Shown here: in pieces, positions 26,411 to 35,706 of the stretch
Position numbering within the stretch: the first letter of the stretch is position 1
Layout: every line of letters begins with the position of its first letter
Assembly (NCBI GenBank): GCA_040752025.1
Contig: JBFMFR010000012.1
Coordinates: forward strand, 1-64,000
From: JBFMFR01 sp040752025
Lineage (GTDB): Bacteria > Chloroflexota > Anaerolineae > Anaerolineales > UBA4823
Length of the DNA stretch: 64,000 nt
Reading direction: 5' to 3'
Program-made: the position numbers and the translations under genes
The notes under the pieces: model-generated
Seen by the model: only the letters and a program-made list of their open reading frames with translations
What the model was told of the DNA's origin: nothing
Database searches by the model: none

Positions 26411-27259
26411 ATGAAAACCTATCTCAGCCGAAGCCTGGGCATTTTATTGATAGCCGCTGCTGTGGGTGGTCTGGCCTTCAGCCTCCTGGGGCTGGTAAGC
26501 ATCTGGCGTTCAAAACCGGCGCTGGAAGCTAACCTGCTCAGCGGTACAAAACTGCTGAACGATACGTTGCAAACTTCCATCCAGGGATTGGGCCTGATCC
26601 AGGCCTCGCTGGGTGAGGTGGCCGGCGGGCTGGGTATTTTGCAAGGCGCCCTGGATACAACCGCACAGACGCTGCAATCCAGCCAGCCGCTGGTCGACGG
26701 AATTACCGGCTTGATGGCAACCGATCTACCCGATATGATCCGGGCTACGCAAAGCTCGCTGGATTCCGCTCAGGAGAGCGCATTAGTGATCGACGCCGTT
26801 CTAGGAGCGCTCAGCTTTCTCCCCGGGGTAGATTATCATCCAGAAAAGCCGTTGAACGAGGCGCTGAGGGAGGTTTCAACCAGCTTGGACGATTTGCCCC
26901 AGGCCCTGACCGATATGGAAGGGGATTTGAAAGAAACCAGCCGCAACCTGGAGATCGCCCAATCGGACCTGGCCGAGATATCCAGCTCTGTCGAGCAGAT
27001 CAACACCAGCTTACAAGATTTCGACGGCGTGATCCTCAGCTACAATACCTCCCTGATCACCGTTCAAAAGCAGTTGCAGGCGCTGCAAACCAGGCTGCCC
27101 CAACTGGTCAATGGCCTCGCCTGGGGATTGACAGCATTTCTGCTCTGGATGGCAGTCGCCCAACTGGGGCTCTTCACCCAGGGCTGGGAACTGATGTCTA
27201 AACGCGCCGAAAAAGAAGCGGACGTGAAGCCAGACGCGCCTGAAGGAACCTCCGCATAG
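26411..27259 (+). CDS. Membrane protein with two terminal helices and a coiled-coil middle
   Basis: 282 residues. A membrane helix at about 8-32 and another at about 235-258 flank a hydrophilic region of about 200 residues rich in Leu, Gln, Ser and Asp with heptad-like periodicity (for example SVEQINTSLQDFDGVILSYN), predicted to form coiled coil. The C-terminus is charged (SKRAEKEADVK). The architecture recalls bacterial proteins with an extracytoplasmic helical hairpin, but I recognise no family. AGGAG lies 9 nt before the ATG. It is followed by a strong bidirectional terminator. Confidence 0.75.
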   Translation: MKTYLSRSLGILLIAAAVGGLAFSLLGLVSIWRSKPALEANLLSGTKLLNDTLQTSIQGLGLIQASLGEVAGGLGILQGALDTTAQTLQSSQPLVDGITGLMATDLPDMIRATQSSLDSAQESALVIDAVLGALSFLPGVDYHPEKPLNEALREVSTSLDDLPQALTDMEGDLKETSRNLEIAQSDLAEISSSVEQINTSLQDFDGVILSYNTSLITVQKQLQALQTRLPQLVNGLAWGLTAFLLWMAVAQLGLFTQGWELMSKRAEKEADVKPDAPEGTSA

Positions 27260-27303
27260 CCCGTAAGCACAGCAAGCCGGAAACGGATCGCCTTTTGAAA
27301 ATC

Positions 27304-27335
27304 GACCCTCTGGAGCGAATACCCTCCAGAGGGTC
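27304..27335. terminator. Terminator between convergent genes
   Basis: A perfect 12-bp stem (GACCCTCTGGAG / CTCCAGAGGGTC, loop 27316-27323) lies between the ends of the coiled-coil membrane protein gene and acnA. Downstream on the plus strand is a weak U-rich stretch (TAATCTTTA); on the minus strand the stem is followed by GATTTTCAAAAGG. It can serve both genes. Confidence 0.75.
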
Positions 27336-27341
27336 TAATCT

Positions 27342-30035
27342 TTACGCGAGCATATTTCGCAGCACGGTGTGCAATATCCCGCCATTGCGGTAATATTCGA
27401 TCTCGACCGAAGTGTCCAGGCGGGCAATCGCCTGGAAGGCCACTTCCCCGCCATCCCCGCGCCGGGCGCGTACCGTCACCTCGCTCTTGGGTGTAAGGCT
27501 GTCGCTCAGGCCTTCGATCGAGAACGTTTCCTCTCCGGTCAGCCCCAGGCTGTCAACGCTGGCGCCGGGCTTGAACTGCACCGGCAGCACCCCCATGCCC
27601 ACCAGGTTAGAGCGATGAATGCGCTCGAAGGATTCGGCGATGACCGCCTTGACGCCCAATAAGATCGTGCCTTTGGCGGCCCAGTCGCGGCTGGAGCCCG
27701 TGCCATACTCCTTGCCAGCCAAAACGACCAGCGGCACGCCTTCCTGGCGGTACTGCATGGCCGCCTCGTAGATGCTCATCCGCTCGCCATCCGGGTAATG
27801 CAAGGTCACACCACCCTCCACGCCTGGGACCAGGCGGTTCTTCAGACGGATATTGGCGAAAGTGCCGCGCGTCATCACCCGGTCATTGCCGCGCCGCGAG
27901 CCATACGAGTTGAAGTCGCGCGGCGCCACGCCGCTCGCCACCAGGTACTTGCCCGCCGGGCTTTCGGCAGAGAAAGAACCAGCCGGGGAAATGTGGTCGG
28001 TCGTAATCGAGTCGCCCAGAACTGCCAGGGAGCGCGCCCCGCGGATATCCTGAACGGGTTGCACCTCCGGGGTCAGCCCAATGAAGAAAGGCGGCTCTTG
28101 AATGTAAGTCGAGCGCTCATCCCAGGCGTACAATTCCGCTTCGCCCGCCTGGATAGCGTTCCAGGTCGGGTTGCCCGAGAAAACGTCGGCGTACTTCTCG
28201 GCGAACATCTCCGGCAGCACCGTCCTGGCAATGGTCGCGCTGATCTCCTCGTTAGTCGGCCAGATTTCGCGCAGGTAGACCGGGTTGCCTTCACTGTCGC
28301 TGCCCAATGGCTCGCTCATCAGGTCGATATCCACGCTGCCGGCCAGGGCATAGGCCACCACCAGCGGCGGAGAAGCCAGGAAGTTGGCGCGCACGTAAGG
28401 GTGCACGCGCCCCTCGAAGTTGCGGTTGCCCGACAAGACCGCCGCCGCTACCAGGTCAGCGCTGCTGATTGCCTTGGTCACCTCACCGGGCAGCGGTCCG
28501 GAGTTACCAATGCAGGTTGTGCAGCCGTAACCGACGATGTTGAAACCCAAGGCCGCCAGTGGCTCCAGCAAGCCGGCCTGCTCCAAATAGGCAGTGACCA
28601 CGCGCGAGCCGGGCGCCAGGCTGGTCTTCACGTACGGCTTGACTTTCAGGCCGCGCGCCAGGGCCTTCTGCGCCACCAACCCGGCGCCGATCAGCACCGA
28701 AGGATTGGATGTATTCGTGCAAGAAGTGATCGCGGCGATCACCACAGCCCCGTGCTCCATTTCCACGCTGCCCCCATTGGCGCCCATCACGCCTTTGCTG
28801 TGCAACTGGGCTTCGCTCAGCTCGTAGCCACGCTCTTTCACCGGGGCCACCAGCGCTTTGCGGAAAGTGTCCTTCAATTGATCCATCGGGATGCGGTCCT
28901 GCGGCCGCTTCGGGCCCGCCAGGCTGGGCACAACGCTGCTCAGGTCCAGCTCGAGGGTATCGGTGAATTGCGGGTCCGGGGTCTGGGCAGTGCGGAACAG
29001 GCCCTGTTCCTTACAATAGCGCTCGACCAGCTCAGGCGGGCGGCCGGTCAGGCGCAGGTAGCGCAAGGTTTCATCGTCCACCGGGAAGAAACCGATCGTC
29101 GCCCCATATTCTGGCGCCATGTTGGCAATCGTGGCGCGGTCGGGCAGCGACATACTGGCCAACCCAGGGCCATAAAATTCTACAAACTTCTCGACCACGC
29201 CCTTCTTGCGCAGCATCTGGGTGACTGTCAGAGTCAGGTCGGTGGCCGTAACGCCTTCGCGCAGCTCACCCACCAGCTTGAAACCCACCACGTCAGGTGT
29301 AACCAGGTCGATGGGCTGCCCCAGCATGGCCGCCTCGGCCTCGATGCCGCCCACGCCCCAGCCAACGACACCCAGGCCGTTGATCATGGTCGTGTGCGAG
29401 TCGGTGCCCACCAGGGTATCCGGGAAAGCCAGGCGCACCCCATCCTGTTCCTTGACCATCACCACCTGGGCCAGGTATTCCAGGTTGACCTGGTGGACGA
29501 TCCCGGTGGCCGGTGGGACAACGCGGAAGTTATCGAAAGCCTTTTGCCCCCAGCGCAAGAACTCATAGCGCTCGCGGTTGCGCTGGAATTCCAGCTCTGC
29601 ATTGCGCTGGAATGCATCTGGCAAAGCAAAGAAATCCACCTGCACCGAATGGTCGATGACCAGGTCAACCGGCACCAGCGGGTTGATCTTTTTCGGATCG
29701 CCGCCCAGGCGCGCCATGGCGGCCCGCATCGCCGCCAGGTCGACCACAGCCGGGACACCTGTAAAGTCTTGCATGATCACCCGCGCTGGCCGGTAGGGCA
29801 AAGACGGCCGCTCCGCTGCCTGCGGCTGCCAGTTCGCCAGGTTGAGAATATCCTGGCGAGTGATCTCGCGCTCGTTGCACTGCCGCAGCAGCGCTTCGAG
29901 CATCACGCGGATCGAAAAAGGCAGGCGCGCCAGTTGCACCAGGCCAGCCTGTTCCAGTTTGCGCAGGTTGTAAATCGTGGCTTCACCCTGCGAGGTCTTC
30001 AAAACAGTTTGAAACTGAAGCAAATCATCTAGCAT
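27342..30035 (-). CDS. acnA: Aconitate hydratase (AcnA type)
   Basis: 897 residues, full length for the AcnA/IRP family. It isomerises citrate to isocitrate in the TCA cycle. The three [4Fe-4S] ligands are C439 (in SCTNTSNP), C505 and C508 (in GCTTCIGNSG). The substrate-binding swivel domain at the C-terminus contains YGSRRGND and AGKEYGTGSSRDWAAKG. AGAGGAG precedes the ATG. It is monocistronic as far as can be seen. A 744-residue open frame antisense to it is a codon-bias shadow. Confidence 0.97.
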   Translation of the reverse strand: MLDDLLQFQTVLKTSQGEATIYNLRKLEQAGLVQLARLPFSIRVMLEALLRQCNEREITRQDILNLANWQPQAAERPSLPYRPARVIMQDFTGVPAVVDLAAMRAAMARLGGDPKKINPLVPVDLVIDHSVQVDFFALPDAFQRNAELEFQRNRERYEFLRWGQKAFDNFRVVPPATGIVHQVNLEYLAQVVMVKEQDGVRLAFPDTLVGTDSHTTMINGLGVVGWGVGGIEAEAAMLGQPIDLVTPDVVGFKLVGELREGVTATDLTLTVTQMLRKKGVVEKFVEFYGPGLASMSLPDRATIANMAPEYGATIGFFPVDDETLRYLRLTGRPPELVERYCKEQGLFRTAQTPDPQFTDTLELDLSSVVPSLAGPKRPQDRIPMDQLKDTFRKALVAPVKERGYELSEAQLHSKGVMGANGGSVEMEHGAVVIAAITSCTNTSNPSVLIGAGLVAQKALARGLKVKPYVKTSLAPGSRVVTAYLEQAGLLEPLAALGFNIVGYGCTTCIGNSGPLPGEVTKAISSADLVAAAVLSGNRNFEGRVHPYVRANFLASPPLVVAYALAGSVDIDLMSEPLGSDSEGNPVYLREIWPTNEEISATIARTVLPEMFAEKYADVFSGNPTWNAIQAGEAELYAWDERSTYIQEPPFFIGLTPEVQPVQDIRGARSLAVLGDSITTDHISPAGSFSAESPAGKYLVASGVAPRDFNSYGSRRGNDRVMTRGTFANIRLKNRLVPGVEGGVTLHYPDGERMSIYEAAMQYRQEGVPLVVLAGKEYGTGSSRDWAAKGTILLGVKAVIAESFERIHRSNLVGMGVLPVQFKPGASVDSLGLTGEETFSIEGLSDSLTPKSEVTVRARRGDGGEVAFQAIARLDTSVEIEYYRNGGILHTVLRNMLA

Positions 30036-30112
30036 ATTGTTCTCCTCTAAAAATACAGCGCATTCACTATTGCCGCGCTGGCATAACCTGCTGGATGGCA
30101 GATCAAACGAAT

Positions 30113-31024
30113 CTATTGGCGCTGCCGCCTGGCGATAGCGTCGGACATGCGCGCAACGCGCAGCATATACGCCACATCGTGAACGCGCACAATGTCAGCG
30201 CCGCGCGCAATCCCAATGGCGACAGCCGCGGCCGTGCCTTCAACGCGCTGTTCAGGCGGCAGATTCAACGTATAACCGATAAATGACTTCCGTGAGGGGC
30301 CCAGCAAAACCGGATAGCCCAGGGCGCGGATTTCACCCAGGCGGTCGACCAGCTCCAGGTTCTGTTCGACCGTCTTGCCAAAGCCAATCCCCGGATCGAG
30401 GATGATGTGCTCGTCCGGGATCCCGGCGGCGTGGGCCAGCGCCACGCTTTCCAGCAGCTCGCGCTGGATATCCTCGAGCAGGTTTTCGTAATCCATGCCG
30501 ATGTAGCGCCCTCCCAGGCGATCCTTGATTTCAGCGTGCGCCCAGGAGCTGCGATTATGCATCAGGATCACCGGCGCAGCGTAACGCGCCGCCACGCCGG
30601 CCAGGTCGGGGTCGGCGTGCAGCCCCCAAACATCGTTGAGCATGCACGCGCCCGCTTGAAAAGCTGCCTCGGCTACCTGGGCTTTATAAGTGTCCACAGA
30701 AACGGGCACGTCCAGCTCAGTCACCAGGGCGCGCACCACTGGCAGCAGGCGCGCCAGTTCTTCTTCGGCGCTCACCGGTTGGGCCCCCGGGCGAGTGCTC
30801 TCGCCTCCCACATCCAGGATGTCAACGCCTGCCGCAGCAAAACGCCGGGCCTGCTCCACAGCCGCTTCCACCAGGGCCGGCGCTTGCATCTCGCCTGGCT
30901 GCCCCTTCACGAGGCCATCCCCAGAAAAGCTGTCCGCAGTTATATTGAGGATGCCCATCACATACGTGCGGGCACCCCATTCGAAGATGCGCTCTTGAAT
31001 TTGAAGTTTTTGGGTTTTCAGCAT
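30113..31024 (-). CDS. folP: Dihydropteroate synthase
   Basis: 303 residues. It joins 4-aminobenzoate to 6-hydroxymethyl-dihydropterin pyrophosphate. Both family signatures are present: MGILNITADSFSGDG (23-37, N27 metal/phosphate site) and DVGGESTRPGAQPV (about 75-88); LDPGIGFGKT and LLGPSRKSFIG follow further on. The ribosome binding site is weak. It lies downstream of folK and a small unknown gene on the same strand, forming a loose folate cluster without folB. Confidence 0.95.
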   Translation of the reverse strand: MLKTQKLQIQERIFEWGARTYVMGILNITADSFSGDGLVKGQPGEMQAPALVEAAVEQARRFAAAGVDILDVGGESTRPGAQPVSAEEELARLLPVVRALVTELDVPVSVDTYKAQVAEAAFQAGACMLNDVWGLHADPDLAGVAARYAAPVILMHNRSSWAHAEIKDRLGGRYIGMDYENLLEDIQRELLESVALAHAAGIPDEHIILDPGIGFGKTVEQNLELVDRLGEIRALGYPVLLGPSRKSFIGYTLNLPPEQRVEGTAAAVAIGIARGADIVRVHDVAYMLRVARMSDAIARRQRQ

Positions 31025-31095
31025 TGTAAACAGAACAAGAACAGGGCTACTCGCCTCAGCGGATACCCTCGCATCCAGGTGCTAACCGAGAATCG

Positions 31096-31521
31096 TTACA
31101 CCACCTGGGTCAGCGGGCGCGCCAGCCAGGCCTCTGCCTCGCCAATCTCAGAAAAGATAGCCATCTCCACCCCGCCAGGGCTGGACAAGGCCGCAATCTG
31201 TTCGATCATCTCGCGCACCTGCGCATTGGCCACTACCACCGCCAGGCGAATGTTGCGCACCGAGGGGTCGGTATTCACTTCGAGAGCATACTGCACCGCT
31301 TCGTGCGGCAGGCTTTCCACCTGGCGTAAATCGTACAGGTTGCGCGTCAACCGGTCCGAATCCAGCAGATGCTCCAGGGCAAATTCACGCCAGTGCTCGA
31401 GCGTCTTATGCGAGATATCGCTAAAAACCACGTTCATGCCACCATCCGCACGCCGCGTAACCGTGTAGCCGATTCCGGGAGTTGGTACCCACTTCAGGGG
31501 TTTCAGGTCTGCCGAGCTCAT
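31096..31521 (-). CDS. Hypothetical protein, possibly STAS/SpoIIAA-like
   Basis: 141 residues, soluble, with alternating beta and amphipathic helical stretches. The pattern (a Tyr-Asp-Leu-Arg strand, then a helix, then RLAVVVANAQVREMIEQIAAL and an end with FSEIGEAEAWL) resembles the SpoIIAA/STAS-like fold used in small regulatory proteins, with the EAEAWL end typical of such domains. This is pattern judgement, not a firm family match. The second of two adjacent ATGs is preferred because AGGAGG is 7 nt before it. It lies between folK and folP on the same strand. Confidence 0.7.
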   Translation of the reverse strand: MSSADLKPLKWVPTPGIGYTVTRRADGGMNVVFSDISHKTLEHWREFALEHLLDSDRLTRNLYDLRQVESLPHEAVQYALEVNTDPSVRNIRLAVVVANAQVREMIEQIAALSSPGGVEMAIFSEIGEAEAWLARPLTQVV

Positions 31522-31595
31522 CATTACGCCTCCTTCAAAGCAAACTTACTTACAAATATCATTTTAACTGAGAATTCCCCAATAAATTATAATCT

Positions 31596-32093
31596 TTATC
31601 GGGTTCTAAGGTTTTGGGCATAGGGAACAACCCCGCTAACATCCACCGCCGCCAGCAGCTCCGCCACCGTCTTACCCAGAACGGGGTGGCGAAAATCGGG
31701 GGCCAGGTCGGCCAATGGCGCCAACACAAAGGCGCGCTCCGCCAGGCGCGGGTGCGGGATAACTAAGCGGGGCGTGTCCAAAACCAGATCGTCATAGAAC
31801 AGGATGTCCAGGTCGATCTTGCGCGGGCCGTAGCGCAACCCGGGCTTGCGCCCCAGCTTCACTTCCAGCCGCTTGAGGAAATCCATCAACTCCAGTGGGG
31901 CCAGGTCAGTGGTCACGCGTGCAGCCTGGTTGAGAAACACAGGCTGGTCTAACACGCCCCACGGCGGCGTTTCGTATACTGGCGAAACCGCCAGCACCTG
32001 CGCTCCTGGCTGCATAGATTCCAAAGCCGCCTGCAAATTTGCCAGGCGCTCGCCCAGGTTGGTTCCCAGGGCCAGGTATACCACGTGGCTCAT
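31596..32093 (-). CDS. folK: 2-amino-4-hydroxy-6-hydroxymethyldihydropteridine pyrophosphokinase
   Basis: 165 residues. It pyrophosphorylates hydroxymethyl-dihydropterin ahead of FolP. The N-terminal LALGTNLGERLANL, ETPPWGVLDQPVFLN, the signature RYGPRKIDLDIL and HPRLAERAFVLAPL are all present. The start is the ATG at 32093, which overlaps the thiolase stop (ATGA); a longer frame lies inside the thiolase gene. Translational coupling to a thiolase is unusual, as no direct metabolic link is known. Confidence 0.94.
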   Translation of the reverse strand: MSHVVYLALGTNLGERLANLQAALESMQPGAQVLAVSPVYETPPWGVLDQPVFLNQAARVTTDLAPLELMDFLKRLEVKLGRKPGLRYGPRKIDLDILFYDDLVLDTPRLVIPHPRLAERAFVLAPLADLAPDFRHPVLGKTVAELLAAVDVSGVVPYAQNLRTR

Positions 32094-33226
32094 ACGCGTT
32101 CTAAAACCGTCGCAGTTGCCATGCCATGCCCGATGCACATGCTCTGCAAGCCATAACGCCCGCCGCTGCGCTGCATTTCATGCAACAGCTTGGTCATCAC
32201 CACTGCCCCGGTAGCGCCCAGCGGGTGACCCAGGGCGATCGCCCCACCGTTAGGGTTCAGACGCTGCCAATCCGCATAGCCGAATTCCCTGGCCCAGGCC
32301 AGCACAACGCAGGCGAAAGCTTCGTTGACCTCGATCACGTCCATATCCTGTAAAGACAGGCCAGCCCGCTTGAGCACCTGCCGGGTAGCCGGGATGGGCC
32401 CGTCCAGCATGAGCACCGGATCGGAGCCCACCGCTGTGCGCGCCACCACGCGCGCCATCGGCGACAGGTTATAACGGCCTACGGCTTCCGGCGAAGCCAA
32501 CAGCAAAGCCGCAGCGCCATCGCTGATCTGGCTGGCATTGCCCGCCGTGATCACTCCGTTCAACTGAAAAACCGGCTTGAGGGCCGCCATTTTCTCCCGG
32601 TCAGGCGGCATGCGCACACCCTCATCATGAATCACCCGCCGCCCATCTGGGCGCTCTAAAGGCAGGATCTGGCCCTCGAAATAACCTTTCTGGATGGCGT
32701 GCATCGCCCGCAGATGGCTCTGATAGGCGTAATCATCCAGCTCCTCTCGGCCCAACTGCCACTTGGCGGCCATCATCTCGGCGCTGAAGCCCTGGTGAAC
32801 CAATTCGTAGGGGAAATCAGCCGGCCAATGCTCGGGGTAATCGGCGCCCAGCGGCTGGTGTGACATCATCTCCGTACCGCCAGCGATCACCAGATGCATA
32901 TCCCCGGCCAGGATCGCCTGGGCGGCGAAGTGTACGGCTTGCTGCCCCGACCCGCACATGCGATTCAAGGTGACCGCCGGTACATGGCTGGGGAAACCGG
33001 CCTGGAGCGCACTCAGGCGCGCCAGGTTGGCGCCTTGATCGCCGATCGGCGTCACACAGCCCCAGATGACATCCTCGATGCGCGCCGCTTCAACGCCCGC
33101 CCGGCGCACAACCTCCTGTAAGACCGCGGCCGTCAAATCAACCGGCGTAAACGGGGCCAGGGCTCCGCTGGCCTTCCCCACCCCCACGGGCGCACGCACC
33201 GCTGCGATGATAAACACTTCACTCAT
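32090..33226 (-). CDS. Thiolase family protein (acetyl-CoA acetyltransferase)
   Basis: 378 residues. The nucleophile is C91 in NRMCGSGQQAV; NEAFA, the His of GHPLGATGAV (near 334) and the second catalytic Cys in CIGHGMA (about 364) are all present. These support an active condensing or degradative thiolase acting on acetoacetyl-CoA or 3-ketoacyl-CoA; chain length cannot be read from sequence. It is the first gene of a minus-strand set leading into folK and divergent from the GH1 gene. Confidence 0.93.
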   Translation of the reverse strand: MSEVFIIAAVRAPVGVGKASGALAPFTPVDLTAAVLQEVVRRAGVEAARIEDVIWGCVTPIGDQGANLARLSALQAGFPSHVPAVTLNRMCGSGQQAVHFAAQAILAGDMHLVIAGGTEMMSHQPLGADYPEHWPADFPYELVHQGFSAEMMAAKWQLGREELDDYAYQSHLRAMHAIQKGYFEGQILPLERPDGRRVIHDEGVRMPPDREKMAALKPVFQLNGVITAGNASQISDGAAALLLASPEAVGRYNLSPMARVVARTAVGSDPVLMLDGPIPATRQVLKRAGLSLQDMDVIEVNEAFACVVLAWAREFGYADWQRLNPNGGAIALGHPLGATGAVVMTKLLHEMQRSGGRYGLQSMCIGHGMATATVLERV

Positions 33227-33370
33227 AGGGAAACCTTCCTCATGGCAAGCAAGTACTCAAATGGACGATCGATTTGCAATTTTCCTGAAATGCAGATGAA
33301 GTGGAAAGCGCTGTTCCTGCAAGCATACCATAAAAGTGGATTTCCGTAACAGTAGATGTTGACATCGCCG

Positions 33371-33421
33371 CTTGGCAATCTCTCGATTGGGTTTGCCAAG
33401 ACGCCCAGGAACGGCTAAAAT
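33371..33421 (+). promoter_or_regulatory. GH1 gene promoter overlapped by an inverted repeat
   Basis: TTGCCA (33393-33398), 17-nt spacer, TAAAAT (33416-33421) precede the GH1 start by about 30 nt. The -35 box lies within the right arm of an inverted repeat, CTTGGCAA (33371-33378) and TTGCCAAG (33393-33400), separated by 14 nt. Such placement suits repression, for example by a sugar-responsive regulator, but no regulator gene is adjacent. Confidence 0.6.
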
Positions 33422-33451
33422 TGGTATAACCAAAATAGGAAAGGAAGCATC

Positions 33452-34780
33452 ATGGCGCAGGCAACATTTCATTTTCCGCGTGGATTCCTGTGGGGTGCAG
33501 CAACTGCTGCACATCAGGTCGAAGGTAACAATACCCATAACAACTGGTGGGCCTGGGAACAAGAACCGGGTCGCATCATCAAGGGGCACAAATCCGGGCT
33601 GGCCTGTGACTGGTGGAACGGGCGCTGGCGCGAAGATTTCGATCGCGCCGCCGAGACCGGCCAGAACGCCCACCGCTTCTCGGTGGAGTGGAGCCGCATC
33701 CAGCCAGCTCCCGACCGCTGGGATGAGAACGCCCTGGACCGCTACATCGAGATGCTGCGTGGCCTGGCAGAGCGCAACCTGACTCCTATGGTGACGCTGC
33801 ACCACTTCAGCGATCCGCAGTGGTTGGCCGAAAAAGGCGGCTGGGAGAACGAAGAGGTTGTTCAATACTATGTTGCCTTCGTGCGCAAGACCGTCGAGGC
33901 GCTGAAAGAATACGTCAACCTGTGGGTGACCCTCAACGAGCCCAACTTACTGCCGATCAACGCCTACTTGATGGGAGATTTTCCTCCCGGCAAGAACGAT
34001 TTCGGCACCGCTCTGAAAGTGCTTGCCAACCTGGCGCGCGCCCACGCTGCAGCTTATCCGGTTATTCACGAACTGCAGCCCACTGCCAGGGTGGGCATCT
34101 CACTGCACTATCGCGGCCTGCAGCCCGCCAACCCATCTTCACCTCTCGATCGCTGGGCGGCTGGCATGCAGTTCAAAATCTTCAACAATTTCTTCCCGGC
34201 GGCCCTGTCCACTGGGGTGATGCGCTTCCCGGCCTGGTCCAGGCGACTGCCCGAGGCCAGGGGCACCCAGGATTTCCTGGGATTGAACTACTACACCCAG
34301 GACCTGGTGCGCTTCAGCCTGCTCAACCCCGGCGAATTGTTTGGCAAGCGCTTCTATCCTCCGGATGCGCCGTTGAGCGAAACCGGCTTCATCGCCAATG
34401 TGCCCACGGGCATGTTCGACATGCTCAAATGGGGCAACCAGTTCGGACTGCCGATCCTGATCACTGAGAACGGCGTGGAAGACTCGACCGACAACTTCCG
34501 CCGGCGCTATTTGATCGAACACCTGCACCAGGTGTGGCGGGCGGTCAATTTCAACATCCCGGTCAAAGGCTATTTCCACTGGACGCTGGTCGACAACTTC
34601 GAGTGGGAGCGCGGTTGGACGCAGCGCTTCGGCCTGTGGGAGCTGGATGTTGAGACCCAGGCGCGCCGCAAACGCCCCAGCGCCGACCTGTACGCCGAAA
34701 TCTGCAAAGAGAACGGCATCTCTTCCGAGATGGTGGCCCGCTACGCGCCGGAGATCTTTGCCGCCTTGTTCCCCAATTAG
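33452..34780 (+). CDS. Glycoside hydrolase family 1 (beta-glucosidase-like)
   Basis: 442 residues. GH1 opening FPRGFLWGAATAAHQVEG (8-25), acid/base E163 in TLNEPN and nucleophile E339 in ITENG are present, with YFHWTLVDNFEWERGW near the C-terminus forming the aglycone/glycone pocket. No signal peptide, so it should act in the cytoplasm on imported beta-glycosides; exact sugar preference cannot be read. AAAGGAAG precedes the ATG. No sugar transporter is adjacent, though an MFS sugar-type transporter occurs at the window end. Confidence 0.95.
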   Translation: MAQATFHFPRGFLWGAATAAHQVEGNNTHNNWWAWEQEPGRIIKGHKSGLACDWWNGRWREDFDRAAETGQNAHRFSVEWSRIQPAPDRWDENALDRYIEMLRGLAERNLTPMVTLHHFSDPQWLAEKGGWENEEVVQYYVAFVRKTVEALKEYVNLWVTLNEPNLLPINAYLMGDFPPGKNDFGTALKVLANLARAHAAAYPVIHELQPTARVGISLHYRGLQPANPSSPLDRWAAGMQFKIFNNFFPAALSTGVMRFPAWSRRLPEARGTQDFLGLNYYTQDLVRFSLLNPGELFGKRFYPPDAPLSETGFIANVPTGMFDMLKWGNQFGLPILITENGVEDSTDNFRRRYLIEHLHQVWRAVNFNIPVKGYFHWTLVDNFEWERGWTQRFGLWELDVETQARRKRPSADLYAEICKENGISSEMVARYAPEIFAALFPN

Positions 34781-34803
34781 GCACCAGGACAGGCGACAAC
34801 CCG

Positions 34804-35706
34804 ATGGATTCAGCGGACTACACGCCCTTGCCCGTGCAAATCCGGGCGGCGCGGCAGGCAGACACGCCCGATGTGATGGCTTTGACCGCCAACATCTGGG
34901 AAGGCCACGATTACGTTCCCCACGTCTGGCAGGAATGGCTGGCAGATCCACACGGCCGGCTGCTGGTGGCCGAGCGCCAGGGGCGCGTCCTGGGCCTGAG
35001 CAAGCTCAGCCGCATCTCCGAGTTCGATTGGTGGCTGCAAGGCCTGCGCGTCCACCCGGATTACCAGGGACAGGGCATCGCCTCCCGCCTGACCGAAGCC
35101 AGCTTGCAAGCCTGGCTGGAGATTGGCGCGGGGACCCTGCGCCTGACCACCCACAGGCCTCCCGTCAGGCACCTGATGGACAGGCTGGGGCTGGCTCTGC
35201 TGGGAGAAGTATCCACCTTCGCCCGCACCGACCTGCTGGCAGAGGCTGAGGAAATCCCAGCCTCGCTCTTCGAAAAGCTCGCCCCAGAAGAAGCCGCCCC
35301 GGCCGCCGCTTTTGTCCTGCACAGCGCCTCCATGCAGTACAACTGGGGCCTGATCGATATGGAATGGGTGCACGTTCCACCCCGCCCGGTTTACCTGGAA
35401 GGTATCGCCCGGCAGGGACAGGCGTGGTGGTGGCACGGGCGGCAAGGCCTGTTGGCTTATTTCGAAGACGAGGATGACGATGGCAACCTGGCTCTCGCCA
35501 TCCAGTTCGTCGCCTGCCAGGTGCAGCAGCTCGGCGACTGCCTGTCGGACTCCCTGCGCCTGGCCGCGTCCCTGGGCTACGCCCGCGCCAGTTGGATGGC
35601 GCCCCTGCACCCAGAGATGCTGGAATACCTGGAGCAGGCCGGTTTCGTGCGAAGCTGGGACAGGGCCCTGGGCGTTTACGCCCTGGAGCACCCGGGCAAA
35701 AGCTAG
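34804..35706 (+). CDS. GNAT-family N-acetyltransferase
   Basis: 300 residues. The N-terminal half (about 10-155) is a GNAT domain with the acetyl-CoA-binding segment LRVHPDYQGQGIASRL. The C-terminal half (from about 160) has weaker GNAT-like character (a second degenerate domain is possible) and ends with a segment like those closing such folds (YLEQAGFVRSWDRALGVY). Substrate unknown. It starts 24 nt after the GH1 gene and may be cotranscribed. Its stop overlaps that of the convergent radical SAM gene. Confidence 0.85.
   Translation: MDSADYTPLPVQIRAARQADTPDVMALTANIWEGHDYVPHVWQEWLADPHGRLLVAERQGRVLGLSKLSRISEFDWWLQGLRVHPDYQGQGIASRLTEASLQAWLEIGAGTLRLTTHRPPVRHLMDRLGLALLGEVSTFARTDLLAEAEEIPASLFEKLAPEEAAPAAAFVLHSASMQYNWGLIDMEWVHVPPRPVYLEGIARQGQAWWWHGRQGLLAYFEDEDDDGNLALAIQFVACQVQQLGDCLSDSLRLAASLGYARASWMAPLHPEMLEYLEQAGFVRSWDRALGVYALEHPGKS

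Noticed and set aside
27798..30032. 744-residue open reading frame on the plus strand
   Set aside because: It lies wholly antisense to aconitase, has no ribosome binding site or domain pattern, and is explained by the high third-position GC of acnA.
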